DNA from: Paracoccus sulfuroxidans
GTDB taxonomy: Bacteria; Pseudomonadota; Alphaproteobacteria; Rhodobacterales; Rhodobacteraceae
DNA: 64,000 nt
Direction: 5' to 3'
Assembly: GCF_007830335.1 (NCBI RefSeq)
Contig: NZ_VLKU01000006.1
Location: 215,113 to 279,112, forward strand
In this document: positions 41,724 to 49,234 of the stretch, one piece after another
Layout: the number at the start of each line of letters is the position of its first letter
Numbering within the stretch: the stretch's first letter is position 1
The notes under the pieces: model-generated
The model's input: the letters and a program-made list of their open reading frames with translations, nothing else
The model's database searches: none
What the model was told of the DNA's origin: nothing
Translations under genes and position numbers: made by a program

Positions 41724-42577
41724 CAATCCCGCAACCCGCAGCCGACCGTGAATGAGACGATCTGCGGCGAGGAATCATCAGCTGCTTCGCCCGCTGTGGT
41801 GAGGCTCAGCGCCTGATCGGGGTCCTTGCGATATTCCCAGCTGCAGAAGCCGAACCCCGTGCCCGAGCATTCCTGCACCTCGGGCATGGTCTTGCGCAGA
41901 TGCTCGACGTAGCCGCTGACGACGCTTTCCTCGGCATCCGGCGGGTTCGGGGCGGGCTGCCAGCCCTCGGCCAGCAACAGGCGGCGGGCCAGATGGATGG
42001 GCAGACCATAGACATTGGGCGCGGTTGCCTTACCGTCGCAGAAACTGTCACGCTCGGCCACGCTGCTGAGGATCAGCAGGTCATTGTCGATGATCCGCAG
42101 ATCAGCCACCGGCACGGGCAGATAGTCGCCGTCGAAGATCCGGATGCGATTGCCCTCGACCGCATCGACCGAGCCCAGACCAGAGGGGCGCGATGCGTCG
42201 GCATAGATCAGCGCCTGCAGCGCGTCGTTCTGAAAGATGCCGATGTTGCCCTGCGTCAGAAGGCACGAGCCGCTGGTGCCCGACGAGGTCTCGCCGACGA
42301 AGCTGACCAAAGTCAGGCTGTCATGCGTTTCCTCGCCGGTCACGATCCAGTCTGCACCCGCCACCTTCTGGCCTGCGGGGGTGCGCGGGCTTGTGATGGC
42401 CCCGCAGGCGGGCTCATCCGACGCGGCGGCGCTGTTCTTGGGCAGGCTGGTCAGCTTGGAGATCTGGAACCGGCTGATCTGAGAGGCCACGTCCAGCGCC
42501 TGTGCCTGTGTCGCCGCTAGGGTCAGGGCCACGAAGGCCAGCGCTGCCTGAAAGCTGCCACGAAGAACCGTCTGCAT
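41723..42577 (-). CDS. Secreted protein of unknown function
   Basis: 284 residues with a signal peptide (MQTVLRGSFQAALAFVALTLAATQAQA). The mature part has no recognised domain. It has five or six Cys residues (PACGAITS, GSCLLTQG, SFCDG, VQECSG, GFCSWEY, VGCGLRD) that may form disulfides. The frame extends upstream to 42721, but the added residues precede the signal. It is translationally coupled to the Sel1-like gene and divergent from the PLD-like gene. Confidence 0.7.
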   Translation of the reverse strand: MQTVLRGSFQAALAFVALTLAATQAQALDVASQISRFQISKLTSLPKNSAAASDEPACGAITSPRTPAGQKVAGADWIVTGEETHDSLTLVSFVGETSSGTSGSCLLTQGNIGIFQNDALQALIYADASRPSGLGSVDAVEGNRIRIFDGDYLPVPVADLRIIDNDLLILSSVAERDSFCDGKATAPNVYGLPIHLARRLLLAEGWQPAPNPPDAEESVVSGYVEHLRKTMPEVQECSGTGFGFCSWEYRKDPDQALSLTTAGEAADDSSPQIVSFTVGCGLRD

Positions 42578-42705
42578 CCCGTCACCATTTACCCGAACCG
42601 ATTTTGCGAAGGCTACGCGGCGATCCACCGCCGCGCCAGACGGAACGCGCAGGAAACCGAGGGAAGGCGGCAATCGTTGACCCGTGGCAATCAAGGGGAA
42701 GTCGC

Positions 42706-44229
42706 ATGCAAGGACTGTCATTCGAGACCGGAGACAACTGCTGGCGCGTCGCGCGGGCCGAGCAGTTTGCCGTCATTGTCGATGGCAAGGACTACTTCCG
42801 CGCTCTGCGCGAGGCGCTGCTGAAGGCGCAGAACAGCGTCATTCTGGTCGGCTGGGATTTCGATTTCGAGATCGACATGCTGCCCGGCGAAAGCGACGCG
42901 GACGGGCTTGCGCCTGACGGCTTTCCGAATGCCGTCGGCCCGTTTCTGGACGCGCTGGCCGAACGCAGCCCCGATCTGGACATCTATATCCTGAAATGGA
43001 GCGGCGGCACGCTGTTCGCGCCGGGGCAGGTGGTGCAGATCTCGAAGCTGAAGATCCTCTCGCCGGGGCAGGTGCATCTGGCGCTGGACGGCTGCCACCC
43101 GATCGGGGCCTGCCACCATCAGAAGATCGTCGTGATCGACGATTCCCTGGCCTTTTGCGGCGGGATCGACGTCACCGACGGGCGGTGGGACACGCATGAG
43201 CATCTGCCCGACGATCCGCGCCGGGGGAAGGGCGATGACAGCACGCCGCCCTGGCATGACGTGACGACGGTGCTCTCGGGCCCGGCTGCGGCGGATCTGA
43301 GCGATCTTTGCCGCGCCCGCTGGCGGCGCGCGCATGATGCCGATCTGGATGAGGCGTTCACGCCGGGCCAGGATCGCTGGCCGGAGAGCGTCAGCCCCGA
43401 TTTCCGCGACATCGACATTGCCATCGCCCGGACCGAGCCGCCCGAACACGACCGCGCCATCATTGCCGAGATCGAGCATCTTTATCTGGACAGTATCGCG
43501 GCGGCCGAGGACTGCATCTATCTGGAATCGCAATATTTCTGTGCCGACAGCATCTTTCAGGCGATCCGGCAAAGGCTGATGCAGAAGGGCGGCCCCGAGG
43601 TGGTCGTGATCAACCCGCAGGAAGCGGATAATTTTGTCGAGGACGCGGCCATGCATGTCACCCGCAGCCGCATGATGCGCGCGCTGCAGGCGGTCGACCA
43701 TGAGAACCGCTTCCTGATCCTCAATCCCGTGAACCTTGCGGGTGAGCCGATCTATATTCACGCCAAGATGGAGGTGGTGGATGACCGCTTCCTGCGGGTG
43801 GGTTCCAGCAATATCGACCGGCGCTCGATGGGGTTCGATACGGAATGCGACATCGGCCTGATTGCGACCGAACCTGCGGACCGCCAGCGGGTGACCCGGA
43901 TCCGCAACGGTCTGCTGGCCGAGCATCTGGACTGTGCACCCGAAGATCTGGCCCGGATGATCGAGAAAACCGGCAGTGTCATCGCGGCCATCAAGGCCCT
44001 GAACCGTCCCGAGGGGCGGGGGCTGAGGCCCATCGAACCCAGGGAAGAGGGGCTCTTGGGCAGGTTCCTGGCCGATACGCGCTTTTTCGACCCGCGCTAT
44101 CGCCGCAGCGCACAGGCGCGGCTGGGGCTGACATCGCGCCACCTGTTCTGGGGCCTCGCCGCGCTGGGGGCAGGGGCCTATCTCTATTGCCGCGTTCAGC
44201 GCGCCCGCAACCCGCAGCGGCGCGGATAA
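42706..44229 (+). CDS. Phospholipase D-family protein
   Basis: 507 residues with two HKD motifs: His138-x-Lys140-x4-Asp145 (HHQKIVVIDD) and a second in IYIHAKMEVVDDRF near residue 355. Both are complete, so it should be active as phospholipase D or a cardiolipin-synthase-like transferase. A C-terminal helix (SRHLFWGLAALGAGAYLYC) may anchor it to the membrane. ATG 42706 has AGGGGAAG about 7 bases upstream. It is monocistronic and divergent from the secreted protein gene. Confidence 0.9.
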   Translation: MQGLSFETGDNCWRVARAEQFAVIVDGKDYFRALREALLKAQNSVILVGWDFDFEIDMLPGESDADGLAPDGFPNAVGPFLDALAERSPDLDIYILKWSGGTLFAPGQVVQISKLKILSPGQVHLALDGCHPIGACHHQKIVVIDDSLAFCGGIDVTDGRWDTHEHLPDDPRRGKGDDSTPPWHDVTTVLSGPAAADLSDLCRARWRRAHDADLDEAFTPGQDRWPESVSPDFRDIDIAIARTEPPEHDRAIIAEIEHLYLDSIAAAEDCIYLESQYFCADSIFQAIRQRLMQKGGPEVVVINPQEADNFVEDAAMHVTRSRMMRALQAVDHENRFLILNPVNLAGEPIYIHAKMEVVDDRFLRVGSSNIDRRSMGFDTECDIGLIATEPADRQRVTRIRNGLLAEHLDCAPEDLARMIEKTGSVIAAIKALNRPEGRGLRPIEPREEGLLGRFLADTRFFDPRYRRSAQARLGLTSRHLFWGLAALGAGAYLYCRVQRARNPQRRG

Positions 44230-44379
44230 CAAGCGGCCTCGCCCCGTGGTTTCATCAAGTAATTGTGCAGATTTGTTTATCTGGGGTCGGGGCATCCGTA
44301 AATGACTGAGATCTATTAGTTTTTCAGCGCTGCCCGGACGAATATTCTTCGCGATACGGATTTGAAGGGCGCTTTCAGG

Positions 44380-44404
44380 GGAACGGGATAGCGGATGAGC
44401 GGTT
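44380..44404 (+). promoter_or_regulatory. EcfG-like (general stress) promoter before CsbD
   Basis: GGAAC at 44380-44384 and GGTT at 44401-44404 are 16 bases apart, close to the GGAAC-N16/17-CGTT form read by the alphaproteobacterial general-stress sigma factor EcfG. The -10 is not perfect. The next gene encodes a CsbD stress protein, which fits. The remaining part of the 44230-44454 gap shows nothing else clear. Confidence 0.5.
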
Positions 44405-44454
44405 AGTCCCTCGTAATCCAGCGCAAGCTTGGACACTTCGAAAGGAGATCGAAA

Positions 44455-44655
44455 ATGAACTGGGATATTATCCAAGGGAAATGGGATCAACTCAAAGGAA
44501 GCGTCAAAGAAAAATGGGGCGACCTGACCGATGACGAGCTGACCCAGATTTCTGGCCAGCAAGACAAACTCGCAGGGAAGTTGCAGGAAAAATATGGCTG
44601 GACGAAAGAAAAGGTGGATGACGAAATCAACGGTTTCTTCAAAGACAAAAGCTGA
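44455..44655 (+). CDS. CsbD family stress protein
   Basis: 66 residues, the normal CsbD length. The signature is WDIIQGKWDQLKGSVKEKWGDLTDDEL and QDKLAGKLQEKYGWTKEKVDDEI. It is highly charged, helical and cytoplasmic. AAAGGAG is 8 bases upstream. CsbD proteins are strongly induced by general stress, matching the promoter at 44380. Confidence 0.95.
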   Translation: MNWDIIQGKWDQLKGSVKEKWGDLTDDELTQISGQQDKLAGKLQEKYGWTKEKVDDEINGFFKDKS

Positions 44656-44697
44656 TCGCTTTTAATTCGCCTTTTTGACTATCAATGGAGTGATGAA

Positions 44698-45237
44698 ATG
44701 AACAAGTTCCTTATTGCCGCTGTTTCGGGTCTGATGATCGCTGGTCCGAGCTTTGCCCAGACCGCCGAAACCACGCCCGAAACCACGCCCGCAGCGCCTG
44801 CGGTCGAGCCTGCACCGGCCCCGGCGGCCGATCCTGCCGCCCCCACAGCCGATCCTGCGGCCCCGGCTGCTGATCCGGCGGCACCCGCTGCCTCGACCAT
44901 GGCCGAGCCTGAAACGGCCATCAAGGTGCCGGAAGGCTATACGATGACCGAGCTGATGACGGTGACCGGCGATGAGCTGAAAGGCGTCGACATTTACGAT
45001 ATGACCGACAGCAAGATTGCTGAAATTGCCGATGTCCAGATCGGGCCGGACAGCAAGGTCAATGGTATCGTGACCGATGTGGGTGGTTTCCTGGGCCTTG
45101 GCGAACATCGCATTCTTTTGGCTCCGGATCAGATTTCTGTCTACAAAAATGCCGATAATGACATTCGCGCCTATGTCTCGATGACCAAGGACGAATTGAA
45201 GGCGCTTCCGGAATACGAAGAGCCCGCGGCGAATTAA
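44698..45237 (+). CDS. Secreted PRC-barrel domain protein
   Basis: 179 residues. Signal peptide MNKFLIAAVSGLMIAGPSFA, then an Ala/Pro-rich stretch with repeated DPAAP units (about residues 30-60), then a PRC-barrel domain (LKGVDIYDMTDSKIAEIADVQIGPDSKVNGIVTDVGGFLGLGEHRILL). It lies 42 bp after CsbD in the same direction, a combination seen in stress-inducible envelope gene sets. The Pro/Ala part is probably a flexible linker to the cell envelope. Confidence 0.88.
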   Translation: MNKFLIAAVSGLMIAGPSFAQTAETTPETTPAAPAVEPAPAPAADPAAPTADPAAPAADPAAPAASTMAEPETAIKVPEGYTMTELMTVTGDELKGVDIYDMTDSKIAEIADVQIGPDSKVNGIVTDVGGFLGLGEHRILLAPDQISVYKNADNDIRAYVSMTKDELKALPEYEEPAAN

Positions 45238-45250
45238 AAGGGCCAGTAGG

Positions 45251-45288
45251 CGGGGCGGCAGTAAAGGATAGTTGCCGCCCCGTATTTT
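45251..45288 (+). terminator. Intrinsic terminator after the PRC-barrel gene
   Basis: CGGGGCGGCA-N12-TGCCGCCCCG is a perfect 10-bp stem followed by TATTTT. It ends the CsbD/PRC-barrel transcript. Confidence 0.8.
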
Positions 45289-45343
45289 AATCGGTTTCTT
45301 ATTCCGAATGGGAATAGGTCCTGTTTAACGAGTATTCATCTTG

Positions 45344-45375
45344 ACGCGGCGCTTCTGAATTCAGAAGCGCCGCGT
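45344..45375. repeat. Perfect 32-bp palindrome without spacer
   Basis: Two 16-base arms pair without mismatch around a central GAATTC (arm ACGCGGCGCTTCTGAA). It lies in the 329-bp gap between the PRC-barrel gene and the DyP gene. On the plus strand it is followed by ATTTAC and further on by GGTTTTTATTTGATTTTTTGG at 45390-45412. It could be a second terminator or a site of a DNA-binding protein. The rest of the gap contains no gene. Confidence 0.75.
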
Positions 45376-45492
45376 ATTTACAAATTCAGTCGGGTTTTTA
45401 TTTGATTTTTTGGGGTGGCGACGGTGCCTCTTGGCTGGCAAGATGGGCCTTGGAGTGGCTGAAATGGCGCGACTCGGCGTCTGATCGGCCTA

Positions 45493-45503
45493 TTGAATCA
45501 AGG
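45493..45503 (+). promoter_or_regulatory. Shared motif upstream of DyP
   Basis: TTGAATCAAGG lies 64 bases before the DyP start and the same 11-mer recurs at 47447-47457 before the next transporter gene. The core TTGAATCAA is palindromic. It may be a shared promoter or operator element, but two copies are weak evidence. Confidence 0.3.
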
Positions 45504-45566
45504 TGATAGGCGGGCGATGGTTTTCAGTATCCGGACAAGTGAAATCTCACGTCGAAAGTGCCGCGC

Positions 45567-46592
45567 ATGGTAAGCCCGACCATCAGCCAGCCGGTCGAAG
45601 GTGGCCTGACCCGCGCCGCGATCTTCATCACCCTGACGCTGAACAATGATGATGCCGCGCTGCAGACCTTCCGCGATTTCTGCGCCGATCTTCCCTCGCT
45701 GATCCGGGCGGTGGGCTTTCGCAGCGCTGAGGCGGAACTGACCTGCATCCTTGGGATTGGCGCGGATCTGTGGGGCCGTCTGGCTCTGGGCGCGCGCCCG
45801 CAGGGCCTGCATGTGTTCGAAGAGATTGCGGGGGTCCATCTGGCCCCCTCGACGCCGGGCGACATCCTGCTGCATATCCGCGCTACGCGGCCCGATTATT
45901 GCTTCGAGATGGCGACGCAGATCATGCGCCGTCTGGGCCCCGTCGCCACCGTCGAGGATGAGACGCAGGGCTTCAAATTCTTCGACAACCGCGACCTTCT
46001 GGGCTTTGTTGACGGCACCGAAAACCCGAATGGGGTCGAACGCACCGCCGCCGTCCTGATCGGCCCCGAGGATGCCGCGTTTGCCGGCGGTAGCTATGTG
46101 ATCGTGCAGAAATACATGCATGACCTCGACAAATGGCAGGCCATGACCACCGAAAGCCAAGAGCGCGTGATCGGTCGCCACAAGCTGTCGGACATTGAAT
46201 TCCCCGACGCCGAGAAGGCCAGCTTTGCCCATAACGTGCTGACCAGCATCAATGACGATCAGGGCAATCAGCTGCAGATCCTGCGCGACAACATGCCCTT
46301 CGGCAGCCCCGCCAAGGGCGAGTTCGGCACCTATTTCATCGGCTACGCCTGCGAGCCGGGCCGGATCGAAACCATGCTGCGCAACATGTTCGTGGGCCTG
46401 CCGCAGGGCAATTACGACCGGATTCTGGATGTCTCGACCCCGGTGACGGGCGGGCTGTTCTTCATCCCGACGGCGAACATTCTGGACGTGATCGGCGCGG
46501 GCGGCACGCTGGAGGCGCAGCCCTCACCACCGCAACCAACCCGACAGGCAGATGCCTCTCTGGGCATCGGATCCTTGAAGCAAGGAGACTGA
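45567..46592 (+). CDS. DyP-type peroxidase with encapsulin targeting tail
   Basis: 341 residues. The DyP signature is GFVDGTENP at residues 146-154, with the distal Asp149. The proximal haem His is probably His222 (SFAHNV) and the distal Arg is Arg240 (QILRDNMPFG). The C-terminus ends in DASLGIGSLKQGD, matching the encapsulin cargo-loading peptide (consensus SLxIGSLKG). It follows a short Pro/Gln-rich linker. A GTG start at 45558 is also possible. The stop is one base before the encapsulin gene, so the enzyme is packed into the shell it is made with. Confidence 0.95.
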   Translation: MVSPTISQPVEGGLTRAAIFITLTLNNDDAALQTFRDFCADLPSLIRAVGFRSAEAELTCILGIGADLWGRLALGARPQGLHVFEEIAGVHLAPSTPGDILLHIRATRPDYCFEMATQIMRRLGPVATVEDETQGFKFFDNRDLLGFVDGTENPNGVERTAAVLIGPEDAAFAGGSYVIVQKYMHDLDKWQAMTTESQERVIGRHKLSDIEFPDAEKASFAHNVLTSINDDQGNQLQILRDNMPFGSPAKGEFGTYFIGYACEPGRIETMLRNMFVGLPQGNYDRILDVSTPVTGGLFFIPTANILDVIGAGGTLEAQPSPPQPTRQADASLGIGSLKQGD

Positions 46593-46593
46593 G

Positions 46594-47391
46594 ATGGACA
46601 ACCTCTATCGCGAACTGGCCCCCATCACCAACGCCGCCTGGGCGCAGATCGAAGACGAAGCCAGCCGGACCCTGCGCCGCTATATGGGCGCGCGCCATGT
46701 GGTCGACCTGCACGGCCCCGAGGGGTTCGAGCTATCGGCCGTCGGCACCGGGCATCTGCACCCGGCAGCCGCGCTGGCCGAAGGGGTCGATTGCCACAAG
46801 CGCGAGGTGAACCCTCTTGTCGAGCTGCGCGTGCCCTTCAAGTTGACCCGCGCCGCCATTGACGACGTGGCGCGCGGCTCGAACGACAGCGACTGGCAGC
46901 CCTTGAAGGACGCCGCCCGCCAGATCGCGCTGGCCGAGGATCGGCTGGTGTTTCTGGGATATGAGGATGCGGGCATCAAGGGCATCCTGCCGGAAAGCAG
47001 CAATGCGCCCGTGGCGCTGCCCGCCGATGTCGCCGATTACCCCGAGGCCGTTGCCGCCGCCGTCAGCGAATTGCGTCTGGCGGGCGTGAACGGCCCCTAT
47101 GCGCTGGTGCTGGGCACTGCCGCCTTCACCGCCGCCAATGGCGGGGCCGAGGATGGCTATCCCGTCCTCAAACACCTTGAAAAACTGGTCGATGTCCCCG
47201 TGGTCTGGAGCCAGGCGTTGCAGGGCGGCGCGGTCGTCACGACGCGGGGCGGCGATTTCGACCTGTGGCTGGGGCAGGATGTGTCGATCGGCTATCTGAG
47301 CCATGACGCGGCCTCGGTCACGCTTTACCTGCAAGAGTCGCTGACCTTCCAGATGCAGACCTCGGAAGCGGTGGTGGCCCTGAAGGGCTAG
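46594..47391 (+). CDS. Type 1 encapsulin shell protein (linocin M18-like)
   Basis: 265 residues, the usual length of a T=1 encapsulin with the HK97-like fold. Characteristic parts are the N-terminal LYRELAPITNAAWAQIEDEA, the HVVDLHGPEGFELSAVGTGH strand, PLVELRVPFKL, and FLGYEDAGIKGILPES. It forms a 24-nm shell that holds the DyP peroxidase encoded directly upstream. AAGGAG lies 8 bases upstream, inside the DyP tail codons. Confidence 0.95.
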   Translation: MDNLYRELAPITNAAWAQIEDEASRTLRRYMGARHVVDLHGPEGFELSAVGTGHLHPAAALAEGVDCHKREVNPLVELRVPFKLTRAAIDDVARGSNDSDWQPLKDAARQIALAEDRLVFLGYEDAGIKGILPESSNAPVALPADVADYPEAVAAAVSELRLAGVNGPYALVLGTAAFTAANGGAEDGYPVLKHLEKLVDVPVVWSQALQGGAVVTTRGGDFDLWLGQDVSIGYLSHDAASVTLYLQESLTFQMQTSEAVVALKG

Positions 47392-47407
47392 CCCCGCCGC
47401 GACCCGT

Positions 47408-47435
47408 GCCCGGAGGGCGGCAGTCGCCCCCGGGC
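47408..47435 (+). terminator. Hairpin after the encapsulin gene
   Basis: GCCCGG pairs with CCGGGC and, inside it, GGGCG with CGCCC, with one bulged base and a 5-base loop. It lies 17 bases after the encapsulin stop. No T-run follows. Confidence 0.45.
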
Positions 47436-47617
47436 GAAATCCCACTTTGAATCAAGGCAATGATTGACCGCCGCGCTGGCGGGCTGTCAGAGTGATCCTG
47501 GTGTGACCCTTTCGCACCCCGCGACGCTGGCGTCGCCATCTTCAGGACCAGAGGCCAATGGCCTTTGGGGACTTCGTGTTCGCTTTCAGAAAAACAAAGT
47601 CAAACAGGGAGAATGTG

Positions 47618-48685
47618 ATGAAGAGATTGCTTGCCTTTACAACCGCTCTGGCGATCCTGCCGCTGGCCGGAACCGCGCAAGAGCTGAACGTCGTCTCATG
47701 GGGTGGCGCGGTCGCTGCCGCCCAGATGGAGGCCTGGCACCAGCCCTACATGGCCGAGACGGGGGTGAAGATCAATTCCATCGACGCCGACAACCCCGCC
47801 GTGCCGGTCAAGCTGCAGGTCGAGGCCGGGAATGTCACCACCGATATCGCCGATATCGAGCCCTCGGACCTGACGCGGCTTTGCGATGAGGGGCTGCTGG
47901 AGGTCCTGCCCATCGACGAATTGCCCGACGGCGCGGACGGCACCAAGGCGCGCGAGGATTTCATCGAGGGCGGGCTTTATGACTGCGGTGTCGGCGTGCT
48001 GGTCTATTCGACGATGATCGCCTATCGCTCGGACAAGGCCGAAGGGGTGACCTCGGCCGCCGATTTCTTCGATCTTGAGAAGTTTCCCGGCAAGCGCGGG
48101 CTGCGCAAGGGTGCGAAATTCGCGCTGGAGCTGGCGCTGATGGCCGATGGCGTCGCGCCCGCCGATGTCTATGCGACGCTGGCCACGCCCGAGGGCGTCG
48201 ACCGCGCCTTCGCCAAGCTCGACACGATCAAGCCCAGCGTCGTCTGGTGGGAGGCGGGGGCTCAGCCGCCGCAACTGCTGGCCGATGGCGAGGTGGTGAT
48301 GACGACCGCCTATAACGGCCGCATCTTCGACGCGGTGATGAATGAGGGCAGCCCGTTCGCGACGCTGTGGGACAACCAGATCCTCGACTTCAACCTGTAC
48401 GTCATCCCAAAGGGTGCGCCCAACAAGGATGCCGCCTGGGCCTATATGAAATGGATCAGCGAAAGCCAGCGCGAGGCGGATCTGTCGAAGTTCATCAGCT
48501 ATGGGCCACCGCGCAAGTCGGCGGCAGCACTGGTCGGGCTGTTCAAGGATGGCAAGACCGAGATGGCGGGCAACCTTCCCACCAACCCCGATCACATGAA
48601 GACCGCGCTGACCTCGAATGTCGAGTTCTGGGCCGATCATGATGTGGAACTGACCGAGCGGTTCAACACCTGGTTGTCGCAATAG
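47618..48685 (+). CDS. ABC transporter substrate-binding protein, spermidine/putrescine type
   Basis: 355 residues. Signal peptide MKRLLAFTTALAILPLAGTA, then the PotD-like fold (LNVVSWGGAVAAAQMEAWHQPYMAETGVKI; GEVVMTTAYNGRIFDAV; FNLYVIPKGAPNKDAAWAYMKWI). ATG 47618 has CAGGGAG 7 bases upstream. No permease or ATPase gene lies nearby, so it is an orphan binding protein that must work with components encoded elsewhere. The ligand is unknown; members bind polyamines or other cationic compounds. Confidence 0.88.
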   Translation: MKRLLAFTTALAILPLAGTAQELNVVSWGGAVAAAQMEAWHQPYMAETGVKINSIDADNPAVPVKLQVEAGNVTTDIADIEPSDLTRLCDEGLLEVLPIDELPDGADGTKAREDFIEGGLYDCGVGVLVYSTMIAYRSDKAEGVTSAADFFDLEKFPGKRGLRKGAKFALELALMADGVAPADVYATLATPEGVDRAFAKLDTIKPSVVWWEAGAQPPQLLADGEVVMTTAYNGRIFDAVMNEGSPFATLWDNQILDFNLYVIPKGAPNKDAAWAYMKWISESQREADLSKFISYGPPRKSAAALVGLFKDGKTEMAGNLPTNPDHMKTALTSNVEFWADHDVELTERFNTWLSQ

Positions 48686-48694
48686 GGCTTTGGG

Positions 48695-48715
48695 GCGCCC
48701 GGGATTTCCGGGCGC
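48695..48715. terminator. Hairpin between convergent genes
   Basis: GCGCCCGG-GATTT-CCGGGCGC is a perfect 8-bp stem followed by TTCCT. It separates the binding-protein gene (stop 48685) from the convergent MerR gene (stop 48729). Confidence 0.55.
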
Positions 48716-48728
48716 TTCCTGCTGAGGG

Positions 48729-49163
48729 CTAGGCTTTGTCCTCGCTGGCGGCGTGGTCATGGGCGCAAAGTTCGTGATTGCCCAGCACCTCGATCACCCG
48801 GCAGTCGGCGATATTGCCGCAGCCGCATTGTTCCAGCATCCGCTCCAGTTCGGCCTCCAGCGCGGTCAGGCGGGCAATGCGCGCCTTGACCGCCGCCAGC
48901 TGCCTGCGGGCGATCTGATCGACGGCGGCGCAGGGCTGGTTCGGGGTGTCGGACAGGCCCAGCAGTTCGCGAATGGCCTCAAGCGGAAAGCCAAGGTCGC
49001 GGGCGTGGCGGATGAAGGTCAGCCGGTCCAGCGCCTTGCCGGTGTAGAGGCGCTGGTTGCCCTGACTGCGTTCGGGGGGCGGCAGCATGCCGATCTGCTC
49101 ATAATAGCGGATAGTGGGCACCTTGACCCCCGCCGCCTCGCCAAGTTTTCCGATGGTCAGCAT
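48729..49163 (-). CDS. MerR-family heavy-metal regulator (ZntR/CadR type)
   Basis: 144 residues. The DNA-binding part starts TIGKLGEAAGVKVPTIRYYEQIGMLPPPERSQGNQRLY. A dimerisation helix follows. Metal-binding cysteines are in PNQPCAAVD, and CGCGNIADCRVIEVL, as in zinc/cadmium/lead MerR proteins, with a His/Asp/Glu-rich tail (CAHDHAASEDKA). It is divergent from the P-type ATPase and its binding site should be the stretched promoter at 49173-49203. Confidence 0.93.
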   Translation of the reverse strand: MLTIGKLGEAAGVKVPTIRYYEQIGMLPPPERSQGNQRLYTGKALDRLTFIRHARDLGFPLEAIRELLGLSDTPNQPCAAVDQIARRQLAAVKARIARLTALEAELERMLEQCGCGNIADCRVIEVLGNHELCAHDHAASEDKA

Positions 49164-49172
49164 TTTTGCCCC

Positions 49173-49203
49173 TTGAACCTATAGCTACTAGAGCACTTAG
49201 GTT
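49173..49203 (+). promoter_or_regulatory. MerR-type stretched promoter of the P-ATPase
   Basis: TTGAAC (-35, 49173-49178) and TAGGTT (-10, 49198-49203) are 19 bases apart. Between them is CTATAGCTACTAGAG, an imperfect dyad with the usual MerR spacing. This is the arrangement activated by DNA twisting in MerR systems. Confidence 0.7.
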
Positions 49204-49234
49204 CCTGATTCGACGAAGACAAGGAGCGTTGAAG

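Noticed and set aside
42718..44562. 614-codon minus-strand frame opposite the phospholipase D gene
   Set aside because: Mirror frame; the plus strand has two HKD motifs in correct positions.
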